Shown here: positions 1 to 11,585 of the stretch, in pieces
How the letters are laid out: every line of letters starts with the position of its first letter
Position numbering within the stretch: the stretch's first letter is position 1
Source: Clavelina lepadiformis
Taxonomy: Eukaryota; Chordata; Ascidiacea; Aplousobranchia; Clavelinidae
Assembly (NCBI RefSeq): GCF_947623445.1
Contig: NC_135248.1
Coordinates: 14,455,820-14,519,819, forward strand
Length of the DNA stretch: 64,000 bases
Direction: 5' to 3'
Translations under genes and position numbers: made by a program
The notes under the pieces: model-generated
What the model was told of the DNA's origin: nothing
The model's input: only the letters and a program-made list of their open reading frames with translations
Database searches by the model: none

Positions 1-1937
1 ACGCTGTCGAAAGACTCTTCTAAGTTTGTAAATAAATGATTTGCGTCATATTACGATCAGGTAAATATCACTAACCCTTTAAACATTAAAGAGACGAAAT
101 TACAAATACAGTAGTCTGAAATTATGCTAAAAGAAATTCCTCCACAGCGCCGTCCTATTCTGAGAGGGGCCAAGGTTCCCTCTGCTTAGTCACGTGCTTG
201 ATAGTGATACCACGCCATGAAGTTGCTGATGTAAGACCTCATCGAAGGCAACCTTACAACCACAAACTTTCGCTGTTATTGAGACTTTTCGAGAACGTAT
301 AACCTTTCCAAGTTACGTCTAACTGGATGTCATTCAACACCAGACGATGCTCAACTGATGATTGAATTTTTTACGAATGACATTCAGGTCCCTAACCTAA
401 AATATCAGACGACACCGAAAGTTTACATTTTTTGGAAACTTTGTTGTTGTTTTTGGAAACAGTTTTTCATGGGGCCAACCTTTTGCAGGAGAAGCCAAGC
501 CCCGCCTCTTTACGAAAACGACCACGACCACAGCTTTTTTGTGGGGCCTTGTACCGCACCATAAAACTTCTGTTGCATCAATTTATCAAAGCCTACATTC
601 TTTCACGATGCATCGTTGTTATTGTAACTTTTCAAGGACTCGACACCGTTTCAAGTGATGGCCAAGTCTTTGAAGTCAACCTTAAAGCTGCTGATCACGC
701 CCAAGCAGCTTTTGATAATGTGGCTTGCAATCTACGGCGGAATGACACTCAGCTTCTTCAACGGAGAAATCACCAGAGCTTTTGTATCCTGCGTCTTGGG
801 AGTTGACAAGGTGTGTCTTTCACTCATGCTTATTCTATGCTGGATGCGCCTAATTCACTAAGTATTCTCGTTTTGGCATCTACAACAGGTTGGCGTGGCG
901 GTGATTCTGCTTGCTTCCGGTGAGGCCATGACTGCTTACGTTGGCGGAAAAGTTAACAGCAAGTATGGTCGCAATTATCCGTTTGCTTTCGCATTCGTGC
1001 TCGATGTTTCAAGTTATGTGGTGTGCTTGAACTGGCAAATTACTGAAAATACGACCTGGGTGATTTACATTCTCTCGTTCATGTTTGGAATATCGGATGG
1101 TTTGTGGCAAAGTCAGACCAACGGTGAGTGGCTCAACCGTCCTATAACATGGAGATATGTCTGTCCTGGAAGTCACAGATGTGCCAATAGATTTATAAGG
1201 CAAAGTAATACAACATGCGTTATAGTATTTCTCTTAGGTTCAGTTCAGTTGTATACATGAACGTAAAACGTTTTCATCAGGACAAGTCTCCGTCACACGA
1301 TGCTATAGTTCTAATCATACTCTCAAAACGGGTCGTGTTTTGACAAGAACGTGATATTGATAACGTGATATGGTATACAAGACTATTATCTGCCGACCTT
1401 TCCTATCTTATGCAAAACAGAATTTCATTCTCAGTTCGTCCATCTCACCTGTTCACGTACATTTAGAGCTCGTTCTGAGAAATCTTCTTAATGCTTTAGT
1501 GTTTTAACCATTATGAGAATGGTTTTGACACAAAGGCTTGCTTGGGCCTCAACGATTGTCTTGGGTCAGTATCATAATGCAAAGAGTTTTTGTAGAAATG
1601 TATGGAAGTTTCTTTCGAGACGATAACAAGCAAGCTTTGGTAGCCTGGAATATCATGTACGAGGTTGGACTTGCTACTCAGTTCGCCATCAGCAAAGCTC
1701 TGTGCGTCTGGCAGAAAATATACCTGCAAATTGCCCTGATGGCTGTGGCAGGAATTTTGTACAGTAAGAACATTCTTCCTAGCCTTGTTCAAGTGACTAC
1801 TTTGCTCTTTAATCCTAATTGTTTTTGCAGGTGTCGCATATTATATATTTCTTTGGAGACTTCGAGAAGAAAAAATCTCTGAAAATCGTACCGGACCAAG
1901 CTCCAATCATATTCTCACAATCAGCGAAAGATTATGA
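1..1937 (+). CDS. UNC93A-like membrane protein, 3' part (copy A, exons 5-8 in window)
   Basis: This is the C-terminal half of an UNC-93 family protein, a twelve-helix relative of the major facilitator superfamily; the substrate is unknown. Four exons are readable: 637-810, 889-1123, 1596-1763 and 1831-1937 (TGA). All have AG/GT borders and compatible phases. They encode hydrophobic helices and family-like motifs such as SDGLWQSQTN followed by EMYGSFF, which resembles the ADAVWQTQNNALYG region of UNC93A. The exon lengths equal those of copy C at 19597-20892. The 5' exons would lie left of the window, so it cannot be judged whether the gene is whole. No stop is seen in the visible exons. It belongs to the direct duplicate of 18961-23052, so it may be an active paralogue or a truncated copy. 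Confidence 0.75.
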
Positions 1938-2697
1938 AAAGTTGGTCGCTTGTAGGTTCAGTGCTTCCACTGCGCCTAGTGACGTCAGCAACTTCGAAGC
2001 AAGGAATCGATGGATATTTTATGCTTGGCAAAAGTATATGGGAGTTGGAACAATGGCCTATGACAGTCTTTTCGCTGCCTGGCTTTCCAGACATCTGTGT
2101 TCATATAAATTTACTACTGTTGTTAAAATCCCATTGGTCTGACTATAAGAAAAATTGTACAAATATTTTACTCATTCAACTGCAACATAATTCGCCTGCG
2201 GTGTAAGTTATTTATGACGTAACAAGCGTAAAACGTTAGAATCATTAAGTCGTGGGGAATTCCCAGGTCAGATTCTTCTGAATAATCGTTCATCTAATGC
2301 AAAAGGTTAACTCCCGGTCTGATTCTTACTTCTTAGCTAATCTGAAAAAACAAAAGAAATCATGGTATCAAATATTGAAGGTAGATCACGATTAACCACA
2401 CTATCATCAGTGAATGTATAGGAGTGTGCAACTACTGTTTTTATCACAATGGGCCACGACGTACAAATGTAATGACGATGAGCGCCAGACAAGAGTTATA
2501 AGTATTTAGAAGCAATGACGGCATACTTGATGATGATTCGCGGGAGGCGGATCACGTATTTAGGTACACATACGCCCGGACGAGGGCTTTATGTTGAACG
2601 CCTCCGTTATAGGCTATGTACCGGCTATAGCTAACGGGACATTATGTGCAATGATGTAAAAGTTAAGATGTGACCAAACACGCTCGGACGTTGAATT
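1938..2697. other. UNC93 3' flank / tail-to-tail intergenic DNA
   Basis: About 760 bases between the convergent UNC93 copy A and the PHB2 fragment. It probably holds both 3' UTRs. It matches 20893-21652. No further gene, repeat or clear RNA is seen. Confidence 0.5.
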
Positions 2698-4090
2698 TCA
2701 TTTAATCTCATACTTTTGGTAAGTGTCTTCCCCAATATTTAACATTAGACTGCTGGCATCCAAGTACACGCTATTTTGAGCTTCGGAAATCTGAAAGATA
2801 ATATTGGTTAGGTAAGTTATAATGGAAGCACTTCGCTGATAGTTTCCACTCCCAAAAAGACTCACAGTTTTAGCGATGTTCTGGGCAGCTCGTATTCTTC
2901 GCAACTTCAAGAAACCAGGGTTTTTGCTGATCGCCTCACCGACGTGTTCACAGTTAAGAAAAAAGCAACTGGGCAGACACAAAACTTGTCACCATGACAT
3001 GAATAAGTAACGAATCAGTCGACTAAACTTGGGCTTTAAAGATCAAAGTGTAGGTGGTATATTGAGGCATCGATGCCAAGTAATGAGCAAATGAAAGGAT
3101 ATAGTTTTGGCAATCTGAGCTTCTCCCTCAGCTTGTACGATCTTCTGCTGTCTGTCCTGCTTTGCTCGCTCCACGATGTACTGAGCTCTTTGGGCGTCTT
3201 GCTGAGCTGTGTGATAAGGTTGTGGTTTGAGATAAATCACATTTTCAATGCGAGTTACTTTCTGAGGAACATGCCATCAGATTTTCACTGTAAAACATTC
3301 TCTTAGAAGTAACTGATGCAACTGTAGAAAGCACTAGCACAACGTCTCTCAAGCACAACTTGTTTACAATTCCTATTTATCTTTAAAACAGTTCGAAGCA
3401 AGGACTGCGACCGAAAACATAATTGCTATATAAAAATTCAGTTACTATGACAGCAATGGCTGCTTATAAACAAGTAACCCTTGTGTACAATCAAGATGAA
3501 GCAAATTTAGATTGCGCGCAATAGCTTGAGAAATGTTGCCCTAGCATATGTGTTACTTCAGTTAAAAGCAGAAATGTTTCCATTTGCATATTCCTGTAGT
3601 CAAATAAAGAAGTGTTTTATCTCCTGCAGAATTAGCCAGGGTAGCAAATAGATTAAATAGAATCAATTTGCAAAATATAGACATGACTATACAGAGAGCA
3701 AGTTACACCAGTCGAGCAAGCTCGAGTTCTTTGATGCCTTTCAAACCAACATCATATAGCAATATGATTTCGATTTTATATCAACATGGCAATGCCTTTT
3801 GTCACTAACCGACTTGCTTAGCTTCAACAGCATGTGTGTATTCTCTACTAAATGATAGATCGGTGATGGCGACATCATCCAGGATCATGTGAAAATCTTT
3901 CGTGCGTTCTGTCAGTTGTTGCTTGATCAACAGTGAAACCTGGATAAAAATTGCGCTGTCGTAATACTTGACTGGCACTTCTGACGATGCGTTTCACTTC
4001 AAGTACGCCGCCAGCCACAAAAGCATTGTTTTGCTCATACTCATACCTGGGATCTCTGGGTAATAAGCTGACTGGCATTAAATTTCGCCA
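2698..4090 (-). pseudogene. PHB2: Prohibitin-2 3' fragment (exons 5 part to 9)
   Basis: This is a truncated duplicate of the intact PHB2 at 21653-24728. Exons on the minus strand are 4047-4090 (partial exon 5, [11 protein letters not shown]), 3810-3939 ([16 protein letters not shown], then [14 protein letters not shown]), 3103-3206 ([17 protein letters not shown], then [14 protein letters not shown]), 2866-2943 ([17 protein letters not shown]) and 2698-2790, ending in TGA. The frames are intact and splice sites are conserved. Exons 1-4 and the first part of exon 5, which carry the start codon, the membrane anchor and most of the SPFH core, are replaced by unrelated sequence from 4091. It therefore cannot make a prohibitin. 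Its open frames suggest the duplication is young. Confidence 0.85.
2944..3102 (-). other. U12-type AT-AC intron in PHB2 fragment
   Basis: Between exons 7 and 8 no GT-AG intron fits. On the minus strand the intron begins ATATCCTTT and ends CTTAACTGTGAACAC, which match the minor-spliceosome 5' site, branch site (TTCTTAAC) and AC end. Joining at these points gives [14 protein letters not shown], collinear with vertebrate AKM-LGEALSKNPG. Confidence 0.85.
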
Positions 4091-4640
4091 AATTTTGAGC
4101 AAATTGTTTCAGTTTCTGTGGTTTCTTAGTCTAATGAGGTCTCTCCACCAGCGAATCCCTTCTCACTACGTTCCAAGTGTTTAAAAGATTTAGCAGAAAG
4201 TTAGGTTGATAACTTCAACATTTATAGCTTCAAATTTATGTGAACATGATGCGTATAGCTACTCTACCATCTGCGGACAATCTTCACGCACGGAATTGCT
4301 CGAGATGGCGCTGTAGAGCTTTCAAACACTCTTCAAAAGACCAATCTGGTATGGAATTAAACGGAATGACAAAGTGCTAGACGCTATGGCTGCGCTAGAA
4401 ACTGAATTGCACAAAGTACGTGACGCGGTTGGGCAGCAGTTGGTATTGCCAAAACATTTTCTGCATAGGCCTCATGTTCTTGCGAGATCGTAACCCGAAA
4501 ACCAGCATCCACGTAGAAATGTGAACGACAACGTATATTTAGAGAACAATTAAAACGTGTTTTAAAACATGGGCCAATATATATATACACTGGTACATAC
4601 GACATATAGGTCCACGTTACAAAACGGTCAAGCCACTCAC
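4091..4640. other. Duplication junction and sequence beyond UNC93 pseudogene exon 6
   Basis: This lies from the duplication breakpoint to the last recognisable exon of the inverted UNC93 copy. No counterpart of UNC93 exons 7-8 or PHB2 exons 1-4 is seen. A short AT-rich run occurs near 4575-4590. Nothing else can be assigned. Confidence 0.4.
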
Positions 4641-5777
4641 CGTTCGTTTGACTTTGCCATATAGTGTCCGACATTCCAAACATGAACGAGAGAATGTAAA
4701 TCACCCAGGTAGTATTTTCAGTAATTCGCCAGTCCAAGCACACCACATAACTTGAAATATCGAGCACGAATGCGAAAGCAAACGGATAATTGCGACCATG
4801 CTTGCTGTTAACTTTTCCGCCAACCTAAGCAGCCAAAATACCACTAGCACTAAACACAATCACCGCCACGCCAACCTGTTGTAGATGCCAAAACGAAAAT
4901 AGTAAATTGGGCGCAGCCAGCATAGAATAAGCATGAGTGAAACACACACCTTGTCAACTCCCAAGACGCAGGATACAAAAGCTCTGGTGATTTCCCCGTT
5001 GAAGAAGCTGAGTGTCATTCCGCCGTAGATTGTAAGCCACATAATCAAAAGATGCTTGGACGTGATCAGCAGCTTTAAGGTTGACTTCAAAGACTTGGCG
5101 ATCACTTTCAATGAAGTTTCCGAACTCATTTTCTTGGAAAAGTTTTAATAACAATGATGTTTTGTAAATATCATTTTCAGAAAAAATGTTGTACAACAGA
5201 AGTTCAAGATACAGAATGACAATACAATAAGCTAAAAGTTCTTTACCCACGGAAGAAGAAGAGTGTTTGTAAGCCCCTCTCTTCCCTGTTATCGAGCGCG
5301 TCTATAACTCCGACGAATGCATTTTAAGTTTTGTTTTTTTTCTTACTCTTGGTTGAACTTAGCGACTGTTCACCAAACCCTCTACACGTGCATACGTCAT
5401 AAATGCATTTTAGAAAACTTTACAAACTTCATCCTAACCTGAATTGTTGCTTCATCGTCACCAACAGATGGTAATTTTATGATTCTTTCAAGTGACGTGT
5501 TAATTGTTTGATCAACTTCATGACCAGCTTCAACGGGCAAATTAACTCGGTATAAGATAACTGCAATTAATATGAGGCCGGCCAGAAATGCGATTAAGCT
5601 GTAGCGTGTGGCGACAAAGGCAGGGGTGTACTGTTCGATGTTGGCAAGTGTTATGTTCGGGTCTTGACAGTCGTTCGCTCCACAGAAGGAGAAATTTCGG
5701 TTCGTTGTAAAGTTGCTCTTGCCAGACAGCTGTCTGTCCAGAAGCAGAAATACGACACTGACAGCGCTGCCAAATGC

Positions 5778-6301
5778 CTAAGATGTTAACAGTAGAAATA
5801 AGATTTTTTACCAATCACAACGATTAAGAATTGTTTAACAATCGGTATACCTTAACAAAAATAAAGACTTTTAAAGAAAGCAAAACTGTGTACTTAAACA
5901 AGTGTCAATAAAATAAATACTTCCACTAAAATACTCGTTTTTAATATTAATGTGGATTAATTAATAGTAATTCTGGAATCACTACTAAAGAAAAAGTCTG
6001 TACCCGCGCCAGTCACAACTAAAATCCTATTAAAGTCCGATTTTAGCATGCGGCCGATTTTATCAGCCGAGGGAGCAGAACGAAATCAGAGTGACGGCCT
6101 TAGGCCAAAGCAAATAAAACTTGCGTGCAAACAAAATCACACAAAACAGTGCAGGTTCTATCATCGTCTTCAAATCAAGGAAAATTGAGTGAACTTAAAA
6201 CGTGACACTCTCAATTACATAAAAAAATACACAAACATTGAAGGCAAATTGAAATGAAAATATATTGCTATAATTGGTTGTAGGGATGCTTTGTATCTCA
6301 C
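5778..6301. other. Position of the lost UNC93 exon 3
   Basis: About 520 bases between exons 2 and 4 of the inverted UNC93 copy. I looked on the minus strand for the exon that encodes AYYTLIPAAVFFGVSDG and found no match. The sequence is AT-rich and unassigned. Confidence 0.45.
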
Positions 6302-6622
6302 CTGTGTGGACATTGCCGAGCACAAACAAAAGATAGCAGGTTGCTGCTATGACTACAACGGTTCTGACGCCAAATGCGGCTGCTACTGCTGGGACTAGGA
6401 ATGTGCTCGGTATGGCGATAGCGTACCCGATCGCAAGGGTAAGAGATCCTGTTGAAAGAATGATAGACTTGTCACAAAAGTTTTCTGTCAAGGAGAACGT
6501 GGTAGATTTTCATTTAATTATTGTTCTGATACTATTTAGTGCCATTCTCATTCTTGCTCACACCTAAAAGGCCCATGGGTCGTTTAACCTTAACCCCTCC
6601 ACAACTATAAGGCAACTAGGAG

Positions 6623-6860
6623 CAATGTTCCCTCTAATTTCTCACGAGTCTGAGCAAACACACTAACTCCCTGAGCGGTCCCTTGGACCACTGTGAGCAA
6701 CATCAGAGGTGCCACGTGCGTACTGAGGCCATTATTATGCGTTTATTCTATTTTTAATTCAGGTTGGCTTATTTTCTTGTGCGCAACACAGATTTTCTGT
6801 GCGCGGAGACCGTGTCAGCAGTGCGCATTTGTGCACGCGCGCAGCTTAGAGGGAACATTG
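6623..6860. mobile_element. hAT-type MITE, 238 bp
   Basis: Perfect 15-bp terminal inverted repeats (CAATGTTCCCTCTAA and TTAGAGGGAACATTG) are flanked on both sides by the 8-bp direct repeat ACTAGGAG (6615-6622 and 6861-6868). An 8-bp target duplication is the hAT hallmark. No transposase is encoded, so it is non-autonomous. It lies in intron 1 of the UNC93 pseudogene. Confidence 0.9.
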
Positions 6861-7138
6861 ACTAGGAGATATTTTAAGTGTTCGAAGGAAGCCCCAGCAG
6901 GAAGCACTGAGCTCGAGTTGGAAGCTTTTCCTGAAACTTTCTTCGCTTTATATTGGTCTAAAACAAGTTACTTTAATTAGGTTTTGCTATTTTGTTATAT
7001 TATTGTTATTTTTGTGAAACAAATATCTAAAAGTTTGTGATGCAAGCTGATTTTTACAGATATTTTCATCTCAGGAGATTGTAGGAAAACGTGAAACAAT
7101 AGTGAGAATGTTAAACCTTCTGACTACAGCCGCTTATA

Positions 7139-7702
7139 CAGGGTGGGTCAGAAAAACCTACCACATTTCAAATTTTTACTGTACCAAAGCTCTAGCAGTC
7201 TGACAGGAGGTTGAATCGAAATTGTGCGGCAAAAGACTTACAATTTGTGTTTCAGGTTTTAGTTTTTATAAGTAAATAATGTTTTATGTAATTTTTTTTT
7301 AAATTTTGTATCTGTATGTAAAATGGCCTGGACTGGCGTGCCGTGCATTTATTGTGGAAGATTTCATTAGAAATGGGGAATCTTTGACTCGAACGCTAAG
7401 AACTTTTAAGACTAATTTCAAACTAAATCGTAACGACCTTGGAACCAATCGAAAATCTGTAATGCTCTGGGTCAAAAATTTCAGAGCTGCGGGTTCAGCA
7501 TTAATTCGAAAGCCACCTGGAAGGCCTCGAGGGCGCCATCTACATCTCGAGGGAATCACCTACAGGATGGAATAATTAAAACTTAATTACATCAAATGGT
7601 AACCTTTTGACTTTCAGATGAGACAATAAATGTTTTGATTGCTTATAAATTTTGTCTCTTTTTCCTAGTTTGAAATGTGGTAGGTTTTTCTGACCCACCC
7701 TG
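7139..7702 (+). mobile_element. Mariner-like deletion derivative with N-terminal HTH only
   Basis: The 34-bp ends (7139-7172 and 7669-7702) are perfect inverted repeats starting CAGGGTGGGTCAGAAAAACC, flanked by TA on each side (7137-7138, 7703-7704), the Tc1/mariner target. Inside, an open frame at 7306-7575 reads CRAFIVEDFIRNGESLTRT, then RKSVMLWVKNFRAAGSAL and KPPGRPRG. This is the helix-turn-helix domain called DUF4817, found at the N-terminus of some mariner-like transposases. The DDE/D catalytic part is absent, so it can only move in trans. The identical ends suggest recent activity. Confidence 0.85.
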
Positions 7703-7858
7703 TACATTGCTAGATTAAACTCTGCGCTTGTTTTGACATATCTGCGAGCAAGATAAAACAAAATAAAATAATTTTGCTGATGCAAATATTACAACTATGT
7801 TTACAGTTAATACGTGTCAAAGCTTGAAAGATAACTTTATGTTGAAACGACATAGACC

Positions 7859-8501
7859 TGTAGCAGCCTGGGCGGTTTTTATTACATTATTTATTGCAAA
7901 AGTGTTTTCTAGTTATTGATTGATGTTTATGAAATTGTTGTTTGATAAAAACTTCAACTGTGGTTTAATATTTGGAAACTTGCTCTAAATAACTTCGAGT
8001 GAAAACTCCCTTTAATACGTTCCCAGGCATCTACGATGATAAGAAATCTTTGTTGGAAATGCCTGCTTCTTAACCTTAACACTGATTATTTATTTATCTA
8101 TGTCTAAATGTGTCAGCTTTAGTTGTATGTATTTCACATTATCAAAATATTGTTTCGCTCGCTGCACCTACTACGACTTGCTACATTTTTCATATCGAAC
8201 ATTTTCACTCCCATCGCTTTCACGTTTTGTAAGGTCGCACTTCTACCAGCGAGCAGACTTAACGGAGTGAAAACCGAAACCAACATATGAGTTGTCTAAG
8301 CTAGCCATGGTGATTGCAACTCAATAGACATCTTATAAGCAGTAGTATTACTTATATTCTTGGTTACTCGTAATTTTGAGACAGTGTGCACTGTGCAGCA
8401 CCTATAATAAAAACCTTTTCTTTTGAGCTATTTCTGTTGTAATATTAAAACTATTCGGCCGACAAAAGGTTAGAGTTAGAGTATTCTAACCGCACGCAAC
8501 A
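7859..8501 (+). mobile_element. LTR-like fossil repeat, copy 1
   Basis: About 640 bp starting TGTAGCAGCCTGGG and ending CCGCACGCAACA, related along its length to 62963-63566. TGT...ACA termini and an AATAAA-like signal about 90 bases before the end suit an LTR of a Ty3/Gypsy-like element. No coding domain is seen next to it. The family is unproven and the copy looks old. Confidence 0.45.
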
Positions 8502-9092
8502 AAAGAGTCAGATAATTCAATAGGAAAAATTAAGATATGATACCCTCATAAGTCAACAGCAGTTCTTCAGTTCAGTATCTGTTCGTTATGTCACCATGCA
8601 TTCTTGTCAAATTGTTGTGTTACCCTGTTCTCAATTATTCTCTTTATGTACATATTTGTTGTTGTTTATCGTTTGAAAACATAGCAATCTTCTAAGAAAG
8701 TTTATCGAAATTCCCAGCACAAGCCAGGATTCAGATAATGCATAATAATTGATACTACAACGCTAAACAAGCGAAGATATTTAAAAGTGTACAATAATCA
8801 TATCAACCTACGAATAAGTTTAGTCTAATAATCACGTCATAATAAGACTAGATATTCAAATGGAACGAGATACTGAATAGGAGAAAGAGATTGAATTAGA
8901 TTAAAATAAGTATCAAAGTAATTGATTCATTGCACAAACTAACCAACAGGATATTCACCCCGTCAAGGAAAGGAAAGCGACCGAAGCCATTAATTATATT
9001 CGCGAGCACAAAAATATCGAAGAACCCAGATTAAACAGGAGCAGATTTGCAAGAAAACCACAGCTCTTGTTATATTGAAAATGGTTCTAGGT
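8502..9092. other. Unassigned sequence between LTR-like repeat and minisatellite
   Basis: AT-rich. The first dozen bases (to GAGTCAGA) are shared with the sequence after the second LTR-like copy. A short open stretch at about 8945-9080 (reads PVKERKATEAINYIREH) has coding-like composition, but nothing supports a gene. Confidence 0.3.
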
Positions 9093-9636
9093 CGATTCAA
9101 CCCACGGACGATTCAACCCCGGACGATTCAACCCACGGACGATTCAACCCAGGACGATTCAACCCCGGACGATTCAACCCACGGATGATTCAACCCGCGG
9201 ACGATTCAACCCGCGGACCATTTAACCCGCGGACGATTCAACCCACGGACGATTCAACCCGCGGACGATTCAACCCGCGGACCATTCAACCCGCGGACGA
9301 TTCAACCGACGGACGATTCAACCCAGGACGATTCAACCCACGGACTATTCAACCCGCGGACGATTCAACCCACGGACGATTCAACCCCGGACGATTCAAC
9401 CTAGGATGATTCAACCCACGGACCTTTCAACCCACGGACCTTTCAACCCACGGACGATTCAACCCAGGACTTCTCAACCCCGGACGATTCAACCCACGGA
9501 CCTTTCAACCCACGGACGATTCAACCCAGGACTTTTCAACCCCGGACGATTCAACCCACGGACCTTTCAACCCACGGACGATTCAACCCAGGACGATTCA
9601 ACCCAGGACGATTCAACCCGCGGACGATTCAACCCA
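9093..9636 (+). repeat. Minisatellite array 1 (15-16 bp unit)
   Basis: Roughly 35 head-to-tail copies of GATTCAACCCACGGAC and variants (CCCGCGGAC, CCCCGGAC, CCCAGGAC, CCTTTCAACC). Lack of stops in the units produces long spurious reading frames. The orientation is opposite to array 2. Confidence 0.95.
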
Positions 9637-10143
9637 CCAGGCGCGCTGAAAGGCCTTCCCTCTCTTGGTGGCTTTGGTTCTAAGTAGGCCTCTAATTTGG
9701 GGCACTGGAATTGTTTGCGGTACAAGAAAAGAGAAAAACGGAAGAATAATATTACAAAATTACAAGTTTAATAGATTTTGACCTAAAAGACACAATTGAC
9801 CGTATCTTGACCTAACGAAACAATTGACTTTATATTGGCCTAATAACTTCTGTACTACACGTCGCACAAGACTGAAATTTGTTTTGTGATAGCATTCTGA
9901 GCAGGTTAAAAAAAATTGACCATATAGACTTTTTTTGCGTGCAATCTTCATTCCAATCAACAAACAGTTGTTTCTAAGGTTTGACCTTTAATCGACGTGT
10001 AGGCTTTATTTTTCGCTAAGCAGGCCTACTAGTTACAACACGGTACATAAACTTGTTTTTATTTCAACACAAGATGTGTATTGGTATAGTGGTAAAAGCG
10101 GCATCCGTGCCTGATAACGAACTGCGTAGACGTTTTTATAAAC
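9637..10143. other. Spacer between the inverted minisatellite arrays
   Basis: About 500 unique bases, not tandem. At 10083-10125 the sequence TATAGTGGTAAAAGCGGC resembles a tRNA A-box/D-arm and is followed at 10144 by the B-box-like first unit of array 2. No intact tRNA cloverleaf is evident. Confidence 0.4.
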
Positions 10144-11585
10144 AGGTTGAATCGTCCGTGGGTTGAATCGTCCGGGGTTGAATCGTCCGTGGGTTGAATC
10201 GTCCGGGGTTGAATCGTCCTGGGTTGAATCGTCCGTGGGTTGAATCGTCCGTGGGTTGAATCGTCCGGGGGTTGAATAGTCCGGGGTTGAAAGGTCCGTG
10301 GGTTGAATGGTCCGTGGGTTGAATCGTCCGGAGTTGAATCGTCCGAGGTTGAATCGTCCGTGGGTTGAATCGTCCGCGGGTTGAATAGTCCGGGGTTGAA
10401 TCGTCCTGGGTTGAATCGTCCGTGGGTTGAAAGGTCCGTGGGTTGAATCGTCCGGGGTTGAATCGTCCTGGGTTGAATCGTCCGTGGGTTGAATCGTCCG
10501 TGGGTTGAATCGTCCGTGGGTTGAATCGTCCGCGGGTTGAGTCGTCCGTGGGTTGAATCGTCCGCGGGTTGAATGGTCCGCGGGTTGAATCGTCCGCGGG
10601 TTGAATCGTCCGTGGGTTGAATCGTCCGGGGTTGAATCGTCCTGGGTTGAATCGTCCGTGGGTTGAATCGTCCGTGGGTTGAATCGTCCGGGGGTTGAAT
10701 AGTCCGGGGTTGAAAGGTCCGTGGGTTGAAAGGTCCGTGGGTGGAAAGGTCCGTGGGTTGAATCGTCCGGAGTTGAATCGTCCGAGGTTGAATCGTCCGT
10801 GGGTTGAATCGTCCGCGGGTTGAATAGTCCGGGGTTGAATCATCCTGGGTTGAATCGTCCGTGGGTTGAAAGGTCCGTGGGTTGAATCGTCCGGGGTTGA
10901 ATCGTCCGTGGGTTGAATCGTCCGCGGGTTGAGTCGTCCGTGGGTTGAATCGTCCGTGGGTTGAATCATCCGCGGGTTGAGTCGTCCGTGGGTTGAATGG
11001 TCCGCGGGTTGAATGGTCCGCGGGTTGAATGGTCCGCGGGTTGAATCGTCCGTGGGTTGAATCGTCCGGGGTTGAATCGTCCTGGGTTGAATCGTCCGTG
11101 GGCTGAATCGTCCGTGGGTTGAATCGTCCGGGGGTTGAATAGTCCGGGGTTGAAAGGTCCGTGGGTTGAAAGGTCCGTGGGTGGAAAGGTCCGTGGGTTG
11201 AATCGTCCGGAGTTGAATCGTCCGAGGTTGAATCGTCCGTGGGTTGAATCGTCCGCGGGTTGAATAGTCCGGGGTTGAATCGTCCTGGGTTGAATCGTCC
11301 GTGGGTTGAAAGGTCCGTGGGTTGAATCGTCCGGGGTTGAATCGTCCTGGGTTGAATCGTCCGTGGGTTGAATCGTCCGTGGGTTGAATCGTCCGTGGGT
11401 TGAATCGTCCGCGGGTTGAGTCGTCCGTGGGTTGAATCGTCCGCGGGTTGAATGGTCCGCGGGTTGAATGGTCCGCGGGTTGAATCGTCCGTGGGTTGAA
11501 TCGTCCGGGGTTGAATCGTCCTGGGTTGAATCGTCCGTGGGTTGAATTGTCCGGGGTTGAATCGTCCGTGGGTTGAATCGTCCGA
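10144..11585 (-). repeat. Minisatellite array 2 with ~440-bp higher-order period
   Basis: Roughly 90 copies of GGTTGAATCGTCCGTG and variants, inverted relative to array 1. A distinctive pair of variant units (CCGGAGTTGAATCGTCCGAG) recurs at about 10321, 10760 and 11200, showing a higher-order repeat of about 440 bp made of some 28 units. The long apparent proteins rich in NPRTIQPTDDST are artefacts of the repeat. Confidence 0.95.

Larger units (their letters stand above)
1..4090. repeat. Segmental duplication, left copy
   Basis: The sequence from base 1 runs nearly identical and in the same orientation to 18961 onward, through UNC93 exons 5-8, the intergenic gap and the 3' half of PHB2. Differences are scattered substitutions and small indels (for example near 1362 against 20325). 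Similarity stops abruptly after 4090, which corresponds to 23052. The left edge is outside the window. Introns and intergenic DNA are as similar as exons, so this is a fairly recent DNA-level duplication. Confidence 0.9.

Noticed and set aside
6693-6980. 95-codon frame over the hAT MITE
   Set aside because: It crosses the element boundary and its target duplication, so it cannot be an ancestral gene.
9047-9687. Similar repeat-encoded frames on the plus strand in array 1
   Set aside because: Same artefact as in array 2.
9093-11585. CRISPR-like array
   Set aside because: The units are contiguous tandem variants without unique spacers, in an animal genome.
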